64,000 nucleotides of DNA. Origin: Corallococcus macrosporus DSM 14697 (lineage in GTDB: Bacteria; Myxococcota; Myxococcia; Myxococcales; Myxococcaceae). Each line of letters starts with the position of its first letter. Within the stretch, counting starts at the first letter, position 1. Positions 18,301 through 29,298 of the stretch are shown piece by piece. The stretch is from the NCBI RefSeq assembly GCF_002305895.1, contig NZ_CP022203.1:3326501-3390500 (forward strand). The letters run 5' to 3'. Below the pieces are notes generated by a model. It did no database searches and was not told the DNA's origin. It saw nothing but the letters and a program-made list of their open reading frames with translations. Both the position numbers and the translations under genes were made by a program.

Positions 18301-21300
18301 GACTGCTCCTGGATTCGGCTGGAGGGACGGCCATCCGGGGTGCCCAGCCCTTCACCTCGGACGATGCGTGGAGAATCGACGGTCAGCAGCGAGGGCACGC
18401 GGTCGGGCCGCGCCAGCCGCGCCAGCCCGTACGCGATGCCCGCCAGGCCCACCATCATGCCCGGCGTCTCCGTGCTGCCTTGCAGGCCGAAGAGGTAGCC
18501 GCGCTCGGTGATGCCGCGCAGGATGCCGCCCGCGACGCCGTCAACGCGCGCCTGGAGCCGCGCGTCGCCCAGCGTGGCCGCGGCCTGGAGCAGGAAGTCC
18601 GCGTTGCCCAGGTCGCCGTGACACAGGCCGTGGTTGCGGCCGAAGCCCCGCGCCAGCGTGGAGTCCCGCGCGATGGCGATCTCCTCGCGCACCGCGGCGT
18701 CGTCCACGAAGGGCAGCCCGGACAGCCGCGCCAGCCCGATACCGGGCGCGCCGGTGCACCACGCCCAGAGGAAGTGCTCCGCGCCCTCTGGCGTCGCCGC
18801 CGCCTCCTTCGCGCCCGCGCGCAGGTCGGGCCAGTTTCGCTCCTCGGGCGCATAGAGCCCGCGCTCGTACTCCATGCCCGCGAGCGCCGCGTCTCGCAGC
18901 CGCGCATCGCCCGTGCGCCCGAACAGCCGCAGCAGCGCCAGGGCGACACCCGCGGCGCCGTGCGCCATGCCCGCGAGGTAGCGGTTCCCGGCGGCCTCAC
19001 AGAGCCAGGCCGAGCCCCGGGCCTGGGGGGTGGCCGTCTCGAGCAGCCGCTGGCCGCACGCGTCCACCGTGGCCCACAGCGCGTCCGACGGGCGGTGCTC
19101 ACCCAGCACCAGCAGCGCCAGCAGGCAGCCCGCGGTGCCCGCGCCCACGTCCAGGACGGTGTCCTTCTCCACCAGGGGCCGCAGCCGGCGTGCGTGGCCC
19201 GCGGCTTCGTCCAGGAGCGCGTCGTCGTTCCACAGCACGCCCAGGTGCGTGAGCGCGTACAGGATGCCGCCCCAGCCGTTGAGGATGCCCAGCCCCACCA
19301 CGCTCCCGGGCTCCGCGCCGAGCAGCCGCGCCTGGGTGCGCAGCGTCGCCCGCGCCAGCCGCGTGAAGCGCGCGTCCTGTGTGACGTCCCCCAGGTAGCC
19401 CAGCGCGAGCGCGATGCCCGCGCGGCCCTGGAACACGTCCGCGCCTGGCGACCCGAGCCTCCAGCCGCCGTCGCCCGCATCCAGGCCGAGCCAGTGCGCC
19501 TCGCCTCCGCGCTCGAACGCCAGGGGCAGCAGCCGCTCTCCCGCGCGCCGCGCCTCGGCGAGCAGCGCGTCGCGGAGGCCCGGGGGCGTGTGTTCCTGGA
19601 AGGCATACGTCGGGCGCGGCACGGTCCGCGTGCTCAGCAGCAGCGCGTCCAGTGAACGCTCCAGCACCCACCGCTGCCGCGTCTGGTCCTCCGGGGACAG
19701 GCCCTCCAGCCGGCGGCGCACCCGCGCCAGGCCCGTCTCCTGGAAGAAGTCCGGCAGGCGCTGGCCCGAGCCCGCCTCCAAATCCTTCGAGTCAACGCGC
19801 GCGGTGAAGTACGGCAGGTCGCCTCGCTCCAACTGCGCTATCTCCAGCGGGACGAGCGCCTCGAAGTCCGGGGACGCCACCACGGCGCGCCACAGGTGGT
19901 CGAAGAAGCGCTGGCGCTCGAGCCCGTCCGCCAGCGCGTGCGGGTGGTGGCTCTCATGGAGGAGCGCGCCGTACACCGCCGTGTTGCGGAAGAGCACGCG
20001 CATGGGCACCCGCGCGAAGGCGGCCAGCGGGCCGTCCTCGGCGAGCAGCGCCTCACGGTGCTCCAGCAGCAGGCCGTACATGCGGGTGAAGCCCTCGGCC
20101 AGCGCGTCGCGGTAGGCCAGGACGGGCGCGCTCTCGCCCTCCAGGCGCGGCAGGTTGTTGGCGCCGGGCAGCGCCACCGGCCGGCGCTCGAAGCGCATCC
20201 GGTCCGTTCCCCGCTCCGCCGTCACCAGGTAGGCCTGCGGGGTGAGCTGGCCCGCGCGCGCGCCCAGGCCGCTCAGGTCCACGCCCGCCTTGGTGCGCGT
20301 GCCCCAGAACTGCTGCGGCAGCAGCCCGCTGCGAATCACCGACACGGGCGGCGCCTCCACCGCGTGCTCGGCGTCCCGCAGGGTGCGCGTGCCCGACAGC
20401 GGGTGGAACAGCGTCTCCACGTCCACCAGCACCGGGTGCTCACCCGCGGCGATGAGGTTCTCGAAGTGCAGGTCCGTGCCGTCCAGCGCGTGCATCAGCG
20501 CGACGTAGGCGCCCTGGCGCTCGTAGAAGCGGCGGACCTCCTCCGTCGACGCGCATGGCGCGGGGGCCACGTACTCCATCCACCCGTATGCGCCCTGGTC
20601 CAGCGCCTCCGCGCCCTTCATCACGGGCGTGGCGCCGCGCGCGTTGAGCCACGTCAGGAGCTGCTGGAGCCCGGCCTCGGCGCCCAGCGAGCGCGGCTTG
20701 TAGACGATGCGCAGGCCGGACTCGAAGCGGAGGATGAAGACGCCCTGGCCGCCCCGGTGCGGGTCCGAGTACCCGCCCCGGGCCTCCACCAGCGCGCCGG
20801 GCGTCTGTCCGCCGTTGAACCGCTGCCACAGCAGGGACGCGTCGCGCGCGAGGCGCTGCAGCAGCTCCAGGCCGTTGGCTTCCCAGTCCGCGATGCGCAG
20901 GGCGGCGCAGCGGGCCAGCACCGGGTAGCGCTCCAGGATGTCCAGCGCCACCTGGGGCTGGCGCAGCCTCCGCGTGAAGTCCTGGAAGCGCGCCTCCGGC
21001 GTGTCGCCCGCGAGCCGCGCTTCCAACTGGGCGGCATGCAGCTCCACCACCATGGCGCGGCCGAGCACCGGGGCCAGCACCTGCGGCAGGTGGCCCAGCA
21101 TCGAGGACACGAGGCCCGCGGGCTCGAAGTCGAGGCCCGGCGCGGCGCGCTGGAGGTCCTTCAGCGCGTTGCCGAGCCGCGTCACGGCGCGGGCCACCAG
21201 CGGCTCCACCAGCGGCAGGAAGGCCGAGCGGTCCGGGCCCTCCGCGCGCTCGGGCCAGGTGACGGGTGCGCGGAGGGGCTCCGCGTAGGCCTGCTCCAGC

Positions 21301-21611
21301 TCATGCACCCACGCGGGCGCGGCTTCAGGCGAGGTGCAGGTCGCGCCAGCGGGCGCCTCCAGCAGCGCGAGCAGCGCCGCCTCCGTCAGCCCGGAGGCGA
21401 GCAATCTGCGTTGCCACCAATCCGCTTGTCCAAAGGGCTCCTGCCGGCGCCAGGTCTCCAATCGCTTGCGCGCAGCGGCGGAGGTGTCGCACCGCGCCGT
21501 GGCTGCGAAAGGTGCTCGTTCGGAGAGTGGGGCGGCTCGGGCCCAGCGCGCGGTCCGGGATGGCGCGTGAGCGCCTGGCGCCGCCTCGTCTTGCCTCTGC
21601 GTGAGTTCCAC
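18297..21611 (-). CDS. lanM: class II lanthipeptide synthetase LanM
   Basis: 1104-residue bifunctional enzyme that phosphorylates and dehydrates core Ser/Thr, then adds Cys to form thioether rings. The dehydratase domain (DUF4135, about 170-560) shows YKPRSLG (304-310), TDLHFENL (379-386) and DVET (397-400), the kinase-like catalytic loop. The C-terminal LanC-like cyclase (about 700-1080) has the zinc ligands Cys952 in WCTGAPG and Cys997-His998 in LCHGDLGN, plus HGAAG-type repeats. Start is GTG at 21611 with GAGAGGA just upstream. It is the first gene of the operon and its stop overlaps the lanA start. All catalytic motifs look intact. Confidence 0.95.
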   Translation of the reverse strand: MELTQRQDEAAPGAHAPSRTARWARAAPLSERAPFAATARCDTSAAARKRLETWRRQEPFGQADWWQRRLLASGLTEAALLALLEAPAGATCTSPEAAPAWVHELEQAYAEPLRAPVTWPERAEGPDRSAFLPLVEPLVARAVTRLGNALKDLQRAAPGLDFEPAGLVSSMLGHLPQVLAPVLGRAMVVELHAAQLEARLAGDTPEARFQDFTRRLRQPQVALDILERYPVLARCAALRIADWEANGLELLQRLARDASLLWQRFNGGQTPGALVEARGGYSDPHRGGQGVFILRFESGLRIVYKPRSLGAEAGLQQLLTWLNARGATPVMKGAEALDQGAYGWMEYVAPAPCASTEEVRRFYERQGAYVALMHALDGTDLHFENLIAAGEHPVLVDVETLFHPLSGTRTLRDAEHAVEAPPVSVIRSGLLPQQFWGTRTKAGVDLSGLGARAGQLTPQAYLVTAERGTDRMRFERRPVALPGANNLPRLEGESAPVLAYRDALAEGFTRMYGLLLEHREALLAEDGPLAAFARVPMRVLFRNTAVYGALLHESHHPHALADGLERQRFFDHLWRAVVASPDFEALVPLEIAQLERGDLPYFTARVDSKDLEAGSGQRLPDFFQETGLARVRRRLEGLSPEDQTRQRWVLERSLDALLLSTRTVPRPTYAFQEHTPPGLRDALLAEARRAGERLLPLAFERGGEAHWLGLDAGDGGWRLGSPGADVFQGRAGIALALGYLGDVTQDARFTRLARATLRTQARLLGAEPGSVVGLGILNGWGGILYALTHLGVLWNDDALLDEAAGHARRLRPLVEKDTVLDVGAGTAGCLLALLVLGEHRPSDALWATVDACGQRLLETATPQARGSAWLCEAAGNRYLAGMAHGAAGVALALLRLFGRTGDARLRDAALAGMEYERGLYAPEERNWPDLRAGAKEAAATPEGAEHFLWAWCTGAPGIGLARLSGLPFVDDAAVREEIAIARDSTLARGFGRNHGLCHGDLGNADFLLQAAATLGDARLQARVDGVAGGILRGITERGYLFGLQGSTETPGMMVGLAGIAYGLARLARPDRVPSLLTVDSPRIVRGEGLGTPDGRPSSRIQEQS

Positions 21612-21979
21612 GCGTCCTCTCTTTTCCTGGGCGATGCCCGGTGAGCTGGCTTCGTTGGCGTATCAGAGAGACGACTGCAACCCAGGTAAGTCATTTCTTG
21701 TTTGTATGTCAATGCCGCGGGCCCAGGTCAGCGTGACAGCCAATGCACTCGGGCCGGAGGGCCGCTGGTGTTGAAGTTTTCCCAGACACGGGCGCGGCGA
21801 TCGAGGGCCACGACCCGGCTTCCCTGGTGCAGGGCGGCTTCCGGAGCGGGGCTCCCTCTTCCGTCGCCTCGAAAGCGGAATTTCCCCTGCGCCGGGGCGG
21901 GGCGGCCGCCTGCCACGCGACGGTGCGCGCTCATGGCCGTTGCGCGACGCATCCTCGGAGCGTAGGGAATCAGCGCCCC
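21612..21979. other. divergent promoter region between lanM and the SNF2 helicase gene
   Basis: 368 bp without a credible gene. The left third is relatively A/T-rich and holds the candidate lan promoter; the right part, upstream of the helicase ATG at 21980, shows no convincing promoter hexamers or operator dyads to the eye. Confidence 0.6.
21684..21712 (-). promoter_or_regulatory. candidate sigma-70-type promoter of the lan operon
   Basis: On the minus strand a perfect TTGACA (21707-21712) is followed after 17 nt by TTACCT (21684-21689), a poor -10, about 72 nt upstream of the lanM GTG, in a stretch richer in A/T than its surroundings. The -35 is convincing; the -10 is weak, as is frequent in myxobacteria. 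Confidence 0.4.
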
Positions 21980-24931
21980 ATGTCCGCCACCGCCCAACTG
22001 CTCGAAGCCGTCCGGAAGGAAGCCAAGCCGGGAATCTGGTCCAACGGTGTGAACCTCGCCCGCTCCGGAGCCGTGGTGCTCCAGTCCCAGAAAGGGGGCG
22101 AGCTGGAGCTGAGGGTGCGCGCCAAGGGGCGCCCGGTCGCCCTCACGGTGGTCCTGTATCCGAACGACGACGCCTGGGAGTGTGACTGCCCCAGCCTGGT
22201 CGACCCCTGCGAGCACGTGGTGGCGGCGGCCATCTCCATCCAGCAGGCGGAGAAGCAGGACACGCCCATGGAGACGGCGGCCACGCGGTGGGCCCGCGTC
22301 GTCTACCACTTCACCCGCGTGGACGGCGGGTTGGAGCTGCACCGCTCCCTCGCGCAGGTGGACGGCACGGAGACGCCGCTGGAGGGCAGCCTCACGTCGC
22401 TGATGGCCCGCCCCGCGGAGGCCGCGAAGCTCCAGGTGGAGAACGCGGACCTGCTGGCCGACCGCATCCTGGAGCAGCGGCGCACGCGCGGCACCCTGGC
22501 GCCGGAGACGCTGGAGGCCGTGCTCAAGGTGCTGGAGTCGGCGCGCAACGTGCTGCTGGATGGGCGCCCGGTGGCGGTGTCCGACGAGCAGATACTGCCG
22601 CGCGCCGTGGTGGAGGACCGCGGCGGTCAGATTGTCATCACGGTGTCCAGGGACTCGCGTGTCCAGGAGGTCGTCAGTCCAGGCGTGGCGCTCGCGGCCG
22701 ATACGCTGGTGCGCCTGGGTGAGACGGCCATGTCCGGCCCCTGGCTGCAGCACCTGCCCATCGTCCGCACCTACTCGGCGGACAACCTGGGCGACCTCAC
22801 GTCCAAGATCATGCCCGAGCTGGGCCGCCGCCTGCCGGTGGAGGTCCGCAGCAAGCGGCTGCCGCGCCTGGACCGCGAGCTGAAGCCGCGCATCCTGCTG
22901 GAGCTGAACCAGCTCGACGCCGGCCTGTCCGTGCTGCCCACGCTCGTGTACGGCGCGCCGCCGGTGGTGCGCATCGACGCCGGGCGCATGGTGTACCTGC
23001 GCGGCGCGGTGCCGCTGCGCGACGAGGCCGCCGAGCAGCGCCTCATCCACCAGCTCCGCGACGAGCTGAACCTGGTGCCCGGCCGCCGGCTGACGGTGCA
23101 GGGCTCGGAGATGGTGCGCTGGGCGGACAAGCTGCGGCGCTGGCGCGGTGACCTCGCCGGGGACGCAGCGGGGCTGGTGAGCCCCGACGTCAAGCTGCGC
23201 CCGTCGCTCCACGTGGAGTCGGCGGTGTCGGGGCAGGGCGTGCCCGACGTGCGCTTCCAGCTCGAGTTCCAGGTGGAGGGCGCCAAGGGCGAGGTCAAGG
23301 CGGTGGACGCCGCCGCCGTCATCCGGGCGTGGACGGAGGGCCTGGGCCTGGTGCCGCTGGACGGCGGCGGCTGGGCGCCGCTGCCCCGGGCCTGGCTGGA
23401 CAAGCATGGCCAGCGCGTGGCGGACCTGCTCGGCGCGCGGCAGGCGGACGGGAAGGTCTCCAACCACGCGTTGCCGGAGCTGTCCGCGCTGTGCGAGACG
23501 CTGGAGCAGCCGCCTCCGCCGGGCCTGGACAAGCTGGCGCCGCTGGTGTCCGGCTTCGAGAAGCTGCCCCCGCCCGAGCTGCCCGCGGAGCTCAACGCCA
23601 CGCTGCGCCAGTACCAGCTCCAGGGCGTGAGCTGGCTGGGCTTCCTGCGCGGCGCGGGGCTGGGCGGAATCCTGGCGGACGACATGGGGCTGGGCAAGAC
23701 GCTCCAGACCCTCTGCGCCCTGGGGCCGGGCTCGCTCGTGGTGTGCCCCACCAGCGTGCTGCCCAACTGGGCGGCGGAGCTGAAGCGCTTCCGCCCGTCG
23801 CTCAAGGTGTGCGTGTACCACGGGCCCGGCCGCGCGCTGGACCCGGCCGCCGACGTGACGCTCACCACCTACGCCATCATGCGCCTGGACGCGGCGGTGC
23901 TGGGCGCGAAGACGTGGGACTCGCTGGTGCTGGACGAGGCGCAGGCCATCAAGAACCCGGACAGCCAGGTGGCGCGCGCGGCCTTCGGGCTCAAGGCGAA
24001 CTTCCGGCTCGCGCTCTCCGGCACGCCGCTGGAGAACCGGCTGGAGGAGCTGTGGAGCCTGATGCACTTCACCAACCCGGGCCTGCTCGGGGGGCGCAAG
24101 CACTTCGACGAGAAGATTGCCCGGCCCATCTCCGACGGCCGGCAGGACGCGGCCGAGGGCCTGCGGCGCCGCATCCGGCCCTTCGTGCTCCGGCGCCTGA
24201 AGCGCGACGTGGCGCCCGAGCTGCCGCCGCGCATCGAGTCCGTGATGCACGTGCAGTTGGATGAGCGCGAGCGCTCCGTCTACGACGCGGTGATGGCGGC
24301 CACGCGCAAGGAAGTGGTGGCCCTGCTGAACGAGGGCGGCAGCGTGCTCAAGGCCCTGGAGGCCCTGCTGCGGCTGCGTCAGGCCGCGTGCCACACCGCG
24401 CTCGTCCCGGGGCAGCGCGCCAACACGTCCTCCAAGGTGGAGACGCTGGTGGACGCGCTGGAGACGGCCGTCTCCGAAGGCCACAAGGCGCTCGTCTTCT
24501 CTCAGTGGACGTCGCTGCTGGACCTCATCGAGCCGCGCCTGAAGGCGGCGGGCATCGGCTACGGCCGGCTGGACGGCACCACGGCCAACCGCGGCGAGGT
24601 CACCGAGCGCTTCCAGTCCGCGGAGGGTGAGCCGGTGCTGCTCATGTCCCTCAAGGCGGGCGGCACGGGCCTCAACCTCACGGCGGCGGACCACGTCTTC
24701 CTGGTGGACCCGTGGTGGAACCCGGCGGCGGAGGCGCAGGCCGCCGACCGCGCCCACCGCATTGGCCAGGAGCGCACGGTGATGGTGTACCGCCTGGTGT
24801 CCCAGGGCACGGTGGAGGAGCGCATCCTGGGGCTCCAGGAGAAGAAGCGGGCCATCTTCGAGGCCGCCCTGAGCGAGGCCGCCGCCGCGACGGCCATCAC
24901 CCGGGAAGACCTGCTCGAGCTGTTCTCATGA
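21980..24931 (+). CDS. SNF2-family helicase with SWIM zinc finger
   Basis: 983-residue DEAD/DEAH-type ATPase of the SNF2 (HepA/RapA-like) group, acting on DNA or nucleoprotein. An N-terminal SWIM finger has Cys68, Cys70, Cys77 and His79 (CDC...CEH). The helicase core starts near residue 540: DDMGLGKT (Walker A, about 566-573), DEAQ (motif II, about 651-654), [16 protein letters not shown], and the second lobe with [33 protein letters not shown] and DRAHRIGQ. Domain order is typical for bacterial SWIM-SNF2 proteins. Its stop overlaps the start of the next gene by 4 nt, so the two are translationally coupled. The frame stays open upstream, but 21980 gives the natural N-terminus. Confidence 0.93.
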   Translation: MSATAQLLEAVRKEAKPGIWSNGVNLARSGAVVLQSQKGGELELRVRAKGRPVALTVVLYPNDDAWECDCPSLVDPCEHVVAAAISIQQAEKQDTPMETAATRWARVVYHFTRVDGGLELHRSLAQVDGTETPLEGSLTSLMARPAEAAKLQVENADLLADRILEQRRTRGTLAPETLEAVLKVLESARNVLLDGRPVAVSDEQILPRAVVEDRGGQIVITVSRDSRVQEVVSPGVALAADTLVRLGETAMSGPWLQHLPIVRTYSADNLGDLTSKIMPELGRRLPVEVRSKRLPRLDRELKPRILLELNQLDAGLSVLPTLVYGAPPVVRIDAGRMVYLRGAVPLRDEAAEQRLIHQLRDELNLVPGRRLTVQGSEMVRWADKLRRWRGDLAGDAAGLVSPDVKLRPSLHVESAVSGQGVPDVRFQLEFQVEGAKGEVKAVDAAAVIRAWTEGLGLVPLDGGGWAPLPRAWLDKHGQRVADLLGARQADGKVSNHALPELSALCETLEQPPPPGLDKLAPLVSGFEKLPPPELPAELNATLRQYQLQGVSWLGFLRGAGLGGILADDMGLGKTLQTLCALGPGSLVVCPTSVLPNWAAELKRFRPSLKVCVYHGPGRALDPAADVTLTTYAIMRLDAAVLGAKTWDSLVLDEAQAIKNPDSQVARAAFGLKANFRLALSGTPLENRLEELWSLMHFTNPGLLGGRKHFDEKIARPISDGRQDAAEGLRRRIRPFVLRRLKRDVAPELPPRIESVMHVQLDERERSVYDAVMAATRKEVVALLNEGGSVLKALEALLRLRQAACHTALVPGQRANTSSKVETLVDALETAVSEGHKALVFSQWTSLLDLIEPRLKAAGIGYGRLDGTTANRGEVTERFQSAEGEPVLLMSLKAGGTGLNLTAADHVFLVDPWWNPAAEAQAADRAHRIGQERTVMVYRLVSQGTVEERILGLQEKKRAIFEAALSEAAAATAITREDLLELFS

Positions 24932-26709
24932 TGCATCCCGAAGCCGCCGACGCCCGGCCCAAGGCCGCCGCCGCGCTGCACGCGCTCCTCCAGCAGGAGT
25001 GGCAGTACCAGCTCGAGCACAGCCCGACGTACGCGTCGGTGCAGGGTGACCGGCGCTGGAACGACCGCTGGGATGACCTGAGCCTGAAGGCCATCGAGGC
25101 GGACCACCAGCACAACCTCCAGGTGCTGGCGAAGCTGAAGACGGTGGACCGCGAGGCGCTCTCCGCCGCGGACCAGCTCAACCATGACTTGTTCCGCCGC
25201 GACCATGAGACGTGGGTGGAGGAGCACCGCTTCAAGCCGTACCTGATGCCGGTGAGCCACCTGGCCGGCATCCCGGAGGGCATCAAGCAGCCGCCGGGCG
25301 TGCAGGCGGCCTACCAGCTCGCGGACACCCTGCGCTTCGCCACGGTGCAGGACTACGAGGACTGGGTGGTCCGGCTCCAGGGCTTCGGCGCCTACGTGGA
25401 CCAGGTGCTCGCGCTCCTGGAGGAGGGCCTGCGTCAGCGGCGCGTCCCTCCCAAGGTCGTCCTCCAGCGGATTCCGCCGCAGGTGGCGAGGCAGCTCGTG
25501 GCGGACCCGGCGGACAGCGGCTTCTTCGCGCCCTTCCGCCGCTCCCCCCAGGGCATCCCCGCGGCGGAGCAGCAGCGGCTGGAGAAGGCGGCCCGCGAGG
25601 CGATTGCGCGGGGCGTGCTCCCCGCGCTCAAGCGCTTCCACCAGTTCCTCACCGAGGAGTACGTCCCGAAGGGCACGGACGCGGTGGGCCTCTGGCAGCT
25701 CCCCGACGGGGCGGAGCAGTACGACTTCCTCGCGCGCAAGTTCACCACCACGGGCCTGAGCGCGGAGGCGATTCACGCGCTCGGCCTGGCCGAGGTGAAG
25801 CGCCTGCGCGCGGAGATGGAGGCGGTGAAGACCCAGACGGGCTTCGAGGGCACGCTGGCGGAGTTCTTCCACTTCTTGCGGACGGATGCGCGCTTCTACG
25901 CGCGGGACGGGGACGAGCTGCTGATGCGCTACCGGGCCCTGTCCAAGCGCATCGACCCGTTGCTGGTGCGGCTGTTCAAGACGCTGCCCCGCCAGCCCTA
26001 CGGCGTCGAGCCGACGCCCGAGGCCATCGCACCGGACGCGACGACGGGCTTCTATTACGCCGGCGCGCCGGATGGCTCGCGTCCGGGCATGTACCTGGTG
26101 AACCTGTACCGGCCGGAGACGCGGCCCCTGTGGGAGATGGTGCCGCTGACCCTGCACGAGGCCGTGCCCGGTCACCACCTCCAGTTGGCCCTGGCCGCCG
26201 AACAGCCCTCCCTGCCCGACTTCCGCCGCTACGGCTTCTACGTGGCCTATGGCGAAGGCTGGGCGCTCTACGCCGAGTCGCTGGGCGACGAGCTGGGCCT
26301 GTACTCCAACCCCTACGACAAGTTCGGCCAGCTCGCCTACGACATGTGGCGCGCGGTGCGGCTCGTCGTCGACACCGGCATGCACGTGAAGCGGTGGACG
26401 CGGCAGCAGGCGCTCGACTACTTCATGGAGAACTCGCCGCGCCAGGCGCTGGACACCACCAACGAGATTGACCGCTACATCGCCTGGCCGGGGCAGGCGC
26501 TGGCGTACAAGGTTGGGCAGCTCAAGATGCGTGAGCTGCGCACGCGCGCGGAGCAGGCCCTGGGGCCTCGCTTCGACGTGCGCGAGTTCCACGACGTGGT
26601 GCTGCTCGACGGCGCGCTGCCGTTGGACATCCTGGAGGCGCGGGTGCAGGCGTGGGTGGCGGCGCGGCAGCACGGTGCCGCCGCGCCCAAGCCTCAGCCC
26701 GCTCCCTGA
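24928..26709 (+). CDS. DUF885 family metal-dependent hydrolase
   Basis: 593 residues of the DUF885 family, thought to be zinc carboxypeptidase-like (M32/M3-related). The signature [10 protein letters not shown] begins at residue 410, and [18 protein letters not shown] about 35 residues later supplies the glutamate. No signal peptide is visible with the ATG at 24928, which overlaps the helicase stop (ATGA); a second ATG follows immediately. Some family members are exported, this one appears cytoplasmic. Coupling to the helicase is probably organisational rather than functional. It converges on the P1 peptidase gene with only 16 nt between stops. Confidence 0.9.
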   Translation: MMHPEAADARPKAAAALHALLQQEWQYQLEHSPTYASVQGDRRWNDRWDDLSLKAIEADHQHNLQVLAKLKTVDREALSAADQLNHDLFRRDHETWVEEHRFKPYLMPVSHLAGIPEGIKQPPGVQAAYQLADTLRFATVQDYEDWVVRLQGFGAYVDQVLALLEEGLRQRRVPPKVVLQRIPPQVARQLVADPADSGFFAPFRRSPQGIPAAEQQRLEKAAREAIARGVLPALKRFHQFLTEEYVPKGTDAVGLWQLPDGAEQYDFLARKFTTTGLSAEAIHALGLAEVKRLRAEMEAVKTQTGFEGTLAEFFHFLRTDARFYARDGDELLMRYRALSKRIDPLLVRLFKTLPRQPYGVEPTPEAIAPDATTGFYYAGAPDGSRPGMYLVNLYRPETRPLWEMVPLTLHEAVPGHHLQLALAAEQPSLPDFRRYGFYVAYGEGWALYAESLGDELGLYSNPYDKFGQLAYDMWRAVRLVVDTGMHVKRWTRQQALDYFMENSPRQALDTTNEIDRYIAWPGQALAYKVGQLKMRELRTRAEQALGPRFDVREFHDVVLLDGALPLDILEARVQAWVAARQHGAAAPKPQPAP

Positions 26710-26725
26710 GTGGCGCGCGGCGGCG

Positions 26726-27991
26726 TCACGGCGTGGGCGAGGGCTTCGCCAGCCGGCCGTACTTCTTCATCGCCTGGAGGAGCCGGTCCTGGGGCAGGCC
26801 GTAGACGCGGCTGCCCTCCGCGCCCGTCATCGTGTCGGAGGCCAGCATCGAGTTGAGGATGGCCTCCTGCGTGGCCTGGATGGTGGCCTCGAAGAGCGGC
26901 GTCATCCGCTCGTTGTCCAGCGCCGAGACGCTGGCCACGGACTTGCCGGCGGGCGGCTTCAGCCGCTGCGTGGAGAAGGCCACGAAGATGTCGCCGGAGG
27001 AGTTCGCGCCCAGGCCGCCCATCTTCCCGATGCCCAGCGGCACGCGCTTCGCCAGCCGCTCAAGCTGATGCGGCAGCAGCGGCGCGTCCGTCGCCACCAC
27101 GACGATGATGGAGCCGGCGCCCTCGGGCGTGCGGGGCTGCGTGGCGCCGCGCGAGGCCGCGCAGGCCGGCAGGTTCTTGAACATGCCGGGGCCGGGCTTC
27201 TTGGGCCCGGTGTAGCAGGGGCGCAGGTCGCTGATCTCCTCGCCCACGGGCACACCCTCCACGGTGAAGAGGTGACGCGCGCCGTAGTTGCACTGGAGCA
27301 GCACGCCCACGGTGTAGCCGCCCTCTGACTCGGGCAGCTTGCGTGACGCGGTGCCGATGCCCGCCTTGAAGCTGTGGCACACCATGCCCGTGCCGCCGCC
27401 CACCGAGCCCTCCGCGACCGGGCCTCCCCTGGCGCCGTCCAGCGCGCGGTGGGTGTGCGCCGCCTTCACGTGGAAGCCATAGATGTCATGGAGCAGGCCG
27501 TCCCACGTCTCCGCGACGACGGGCAGCCCCAGCTCCCACTCCAGCCCCCGCTTCATCGCCCAGGAGATGACGGAGTCACGGACGGTGCCCACGTCGTTGG
27601 TGTTGGTGAGCATCACGGGACCGGCGAGCTGCCCGGCCTCGGTGAGCCAGTGCGAGCCCGTCATCTCGCCGTTGCCGTTGAGCGAGTAGATGGCGGCGAA
27701 GACGTCCTCGGACACGCCGTCCTTGCCCCGGGGCAGCACGGCGGTGACGCCGGTGCGCACCGCGCCCTTGCCTCGTGGGCCCTGGGGGTCTCCCGAAATC
27801 AACGTCGTGTGGCCCACCTCCACGCCGGACACGTCGGTGATGGCGTTGTTCGGGCCGGGCTGGCCGCCGAAGGTGATGCCCAGGTCTCGGGCGCGGGGCC
27901 TGGCCTGGGGGGACTGCGCTTCCGCGGGTGCGGACCCCAGCGACAGACAAGACACGGCGCCCAGGAGCAGTGAGAGACGGAAGGGGTTCAT
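26726..27991 (-). CDS. exported P1 family peptidase (DmpA-like aminopeptidase)
   Basis: 421 residues with a signal peptide ending near APAEAQ (residue 26). P1 peptidases are N-terminal-nucleophile hydrolases that cut themselves before a Ser and release N-terminal D/L-amino acids. The predicted self-cleavage point is Gly293-Ser294 in EGAGSIIVVVATDAPLL, giving alpha and beta chains. Other family blocks: PGPNNAITDVSGVEVGH near 46-61, SLNGNGEMTGSHW, and GLGANSSGDIFVAFST in the beta chain. Length agrees with DmpA relatives. No good ribosome-binding site was seen, but the signal peptide supports the start. Physiologically probably periplasmic peptide turnover. Confidence 0.92.
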   Translation of the reverse strand: MNPFRLSLLLGAVSCLSLGSAPAEAQSPQARPRARDLGITFGGQPGPNNAITDVSGVEVGHTTLISGDPQGPRGKGAVRTGVTAVLPRGKDGVSEDVFAAIYSLNGNGEMTGSHWLTEAGQLAGPVMLTNTNDVGTVRDSVISWAMKRGLEWELGLPVVAETWDGLLHDIYGFHVKAAHTHRALDGARGGPVAEGSVGGGTGMVCHSFKAGIGTASRKLPESEGGYTVGVLLQCNYGARHLFTVEGVPVGEEISDLRPCYTGPKKPGPGMFKNLPACAASRGATQPRTPEGAGSIIVVVATDAPLLPHQLERLAKRVPLGIGKMGGLGANSSGDIFVAFSTQRLKPPAGKSVASVSALDNERMTPLFEATIQATQEAILNSMLASDTMTGAEGSRVYGLPQDRLLQAMKKYGRLAKPSPTP

Positions 27992-28243
27992 GGCTCGGCG
28001 TCATATCGCGGCCCCGGCAGGGCTGCGCGCGGCGATGCGCGCGAACGGCTGGCGCCTGCCCTTGGCGACCTGCGCCCCGCGAGTCCGGCGGTCCGCGCCA
28101 TGGGACGGCCGGGCCAGGAAGTGTGCACGGCGCCGCTTCAAGGGCGCGCGAAGGGCGCGCAGTGGGCTGTCGGGCCGAGCGGACCGGTGACAACCCGCTG
28201 CGGCCATGCCTGAGGTCCCGCCCCACGAAGCGTGGGGGCGTCC

Positions 28244-29293
28244 ATGGCGAGGAGGGCAAAAGGGCAAAGGTGGCACGCGTTGCTCGGTGGGACGTGGGTG
28301 CTGCTGTCACAGGTCGCCCGGGCGGACGGATGGCAGGTGGAGTACGACGCGCCGGTCCCCCTCTTCCTGGACCGCAGCTACATCCTCGACTCGCCCAACC
28401 GCATCCGCCGCCAGGGGGCGCCGAACTCGCCGGAGAAGCTCATCTTCGAGGCGCAGGTGGCGCCCAACCTCTTCCTGCCGCAGCTCCATCACGGCGACTT
28501 CACGCGGCCCGGTGGTGAGTACTTCCTGTCGCTCATCCTCACCCCGGCGGTGCAGCTCCGCATCATGGACACGCCGAGCGAGCCGGTCATCCCGCCGTCC
28601 TTCATCGTGAAGGCGACGTTCCAGGTGGCCCACCTGCGGCCATTGGCGGAGCCCCGCGCGGAGGGCGCTGCGGTGCGGGGGCTGGCGCTGGCGCTCAACG
28701 TCATCGCGGCGCACTACTCGAATGGGGAGTCCGGGTGCTTCTACGGAAACCAGACGCGCGGCGAAGATGGGTGCGCGCCGAAGGAAGGGCAACTGCCGTT
28801 GAATGAGGTGTCCGGCAGCTTCACCACGAACCTCTTCCGCACGGAGCTCCACGCGCGGCTGGCCTTCGGCGTGGAGCCGGATCTGCGCGGCGCGTGGTCG
28901 GTGGGTGGGTTCGCCGCCCTTGAGCTGAACACCTCCATTGGCCCAGGACGCATCACGCGCTCCCAGCGGCGTGTCTACGGTGACGGGCACTGGGCGGCCG
29001 GTGTCATGGGCCAGCGCACGTGGAGCAACCACCGCTTCCCGTTGGAGGTGTCCGTGTCACAGCCCTTCGGGGAGGCGCCGTCGCAGCGCGCCACCTGGAA
29101 GGCCGAGCTCGGCGCCTACCCCTGGTGGGGCGCGGGCTTCGGCGTCTTCGCGCGGTACGTGAAGGGACAGGACTACTACAACATCCTGTTCCTGGAGCCC
29201 GTGGCGCTGTGGCAGTTCGGGCTCGCCTTCGAGCTCAACCCGGGGGCGCGACTCCGAGCGGCCGAGGAGGGCCGGCCGCCCGGGTTCCCTTGA
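28244..29293 (+). CDS. putative outer-membrane phospholipase A (OMPLA/PldA-like)
   Basis: 349 residues with a signal peptide (cut near VARADG, about 28) and a composition of alternating amphipathic strands expected for a beta-barrel. The segment AAHYSNGESG (His157, Ser159, Asn160, Gly161) matches the OMPLA active site HxSNG, with Asn169 ten residues after the Ser (twelve in E. coli PldA) as the likely third residue. The C-terminal YVKGQDYYNILF and the closing strands also fit. The enzyme would hydrolyse phospholipids in the outer leaflet. A GTG at 28232 is an alternative start. It ends 5 nt from the convergent neighbour. Confidence 0.65.
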   Translation: MARRAKGQRWHALLGGTWVLLSQVARADGWQVEYDAPVPLFLDRSYILDSPNRIRRQGAPNSPEKLIFEAQVAPNLFLPQLHHGDFTRPGGEYFLSLILTPAVQLRIMDTPSEPVIPPSFIVKATFQVAHLRPLAEPRAEGAAVRGLALALNVIAAHYSNGESGCFYGNQTRGEDGCAPKEGQLPLNEVSGSFTTNLFRTELHARLAFGVEPDLRGAWSVGGFAALELNTSIGPGRITRSQRRVYGDGHWAAGVMGQRTWSNHRFPLEVSVSQPFGEAPSQRATWKAELGAYPWWGAGFGVFARYVKGQDYYNILFLEPVALWQFGLAFELNPGARLRAAEEGRPPGFP

Positions 29294-29298
29294 GGGGC

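Noticed and set aside
21728-24757. 1009-codon minus-strand open frame opposite the SNF2 helicase
   Set aside because: Low-complexity antisense frame; the helicase motifs are on the other strand.
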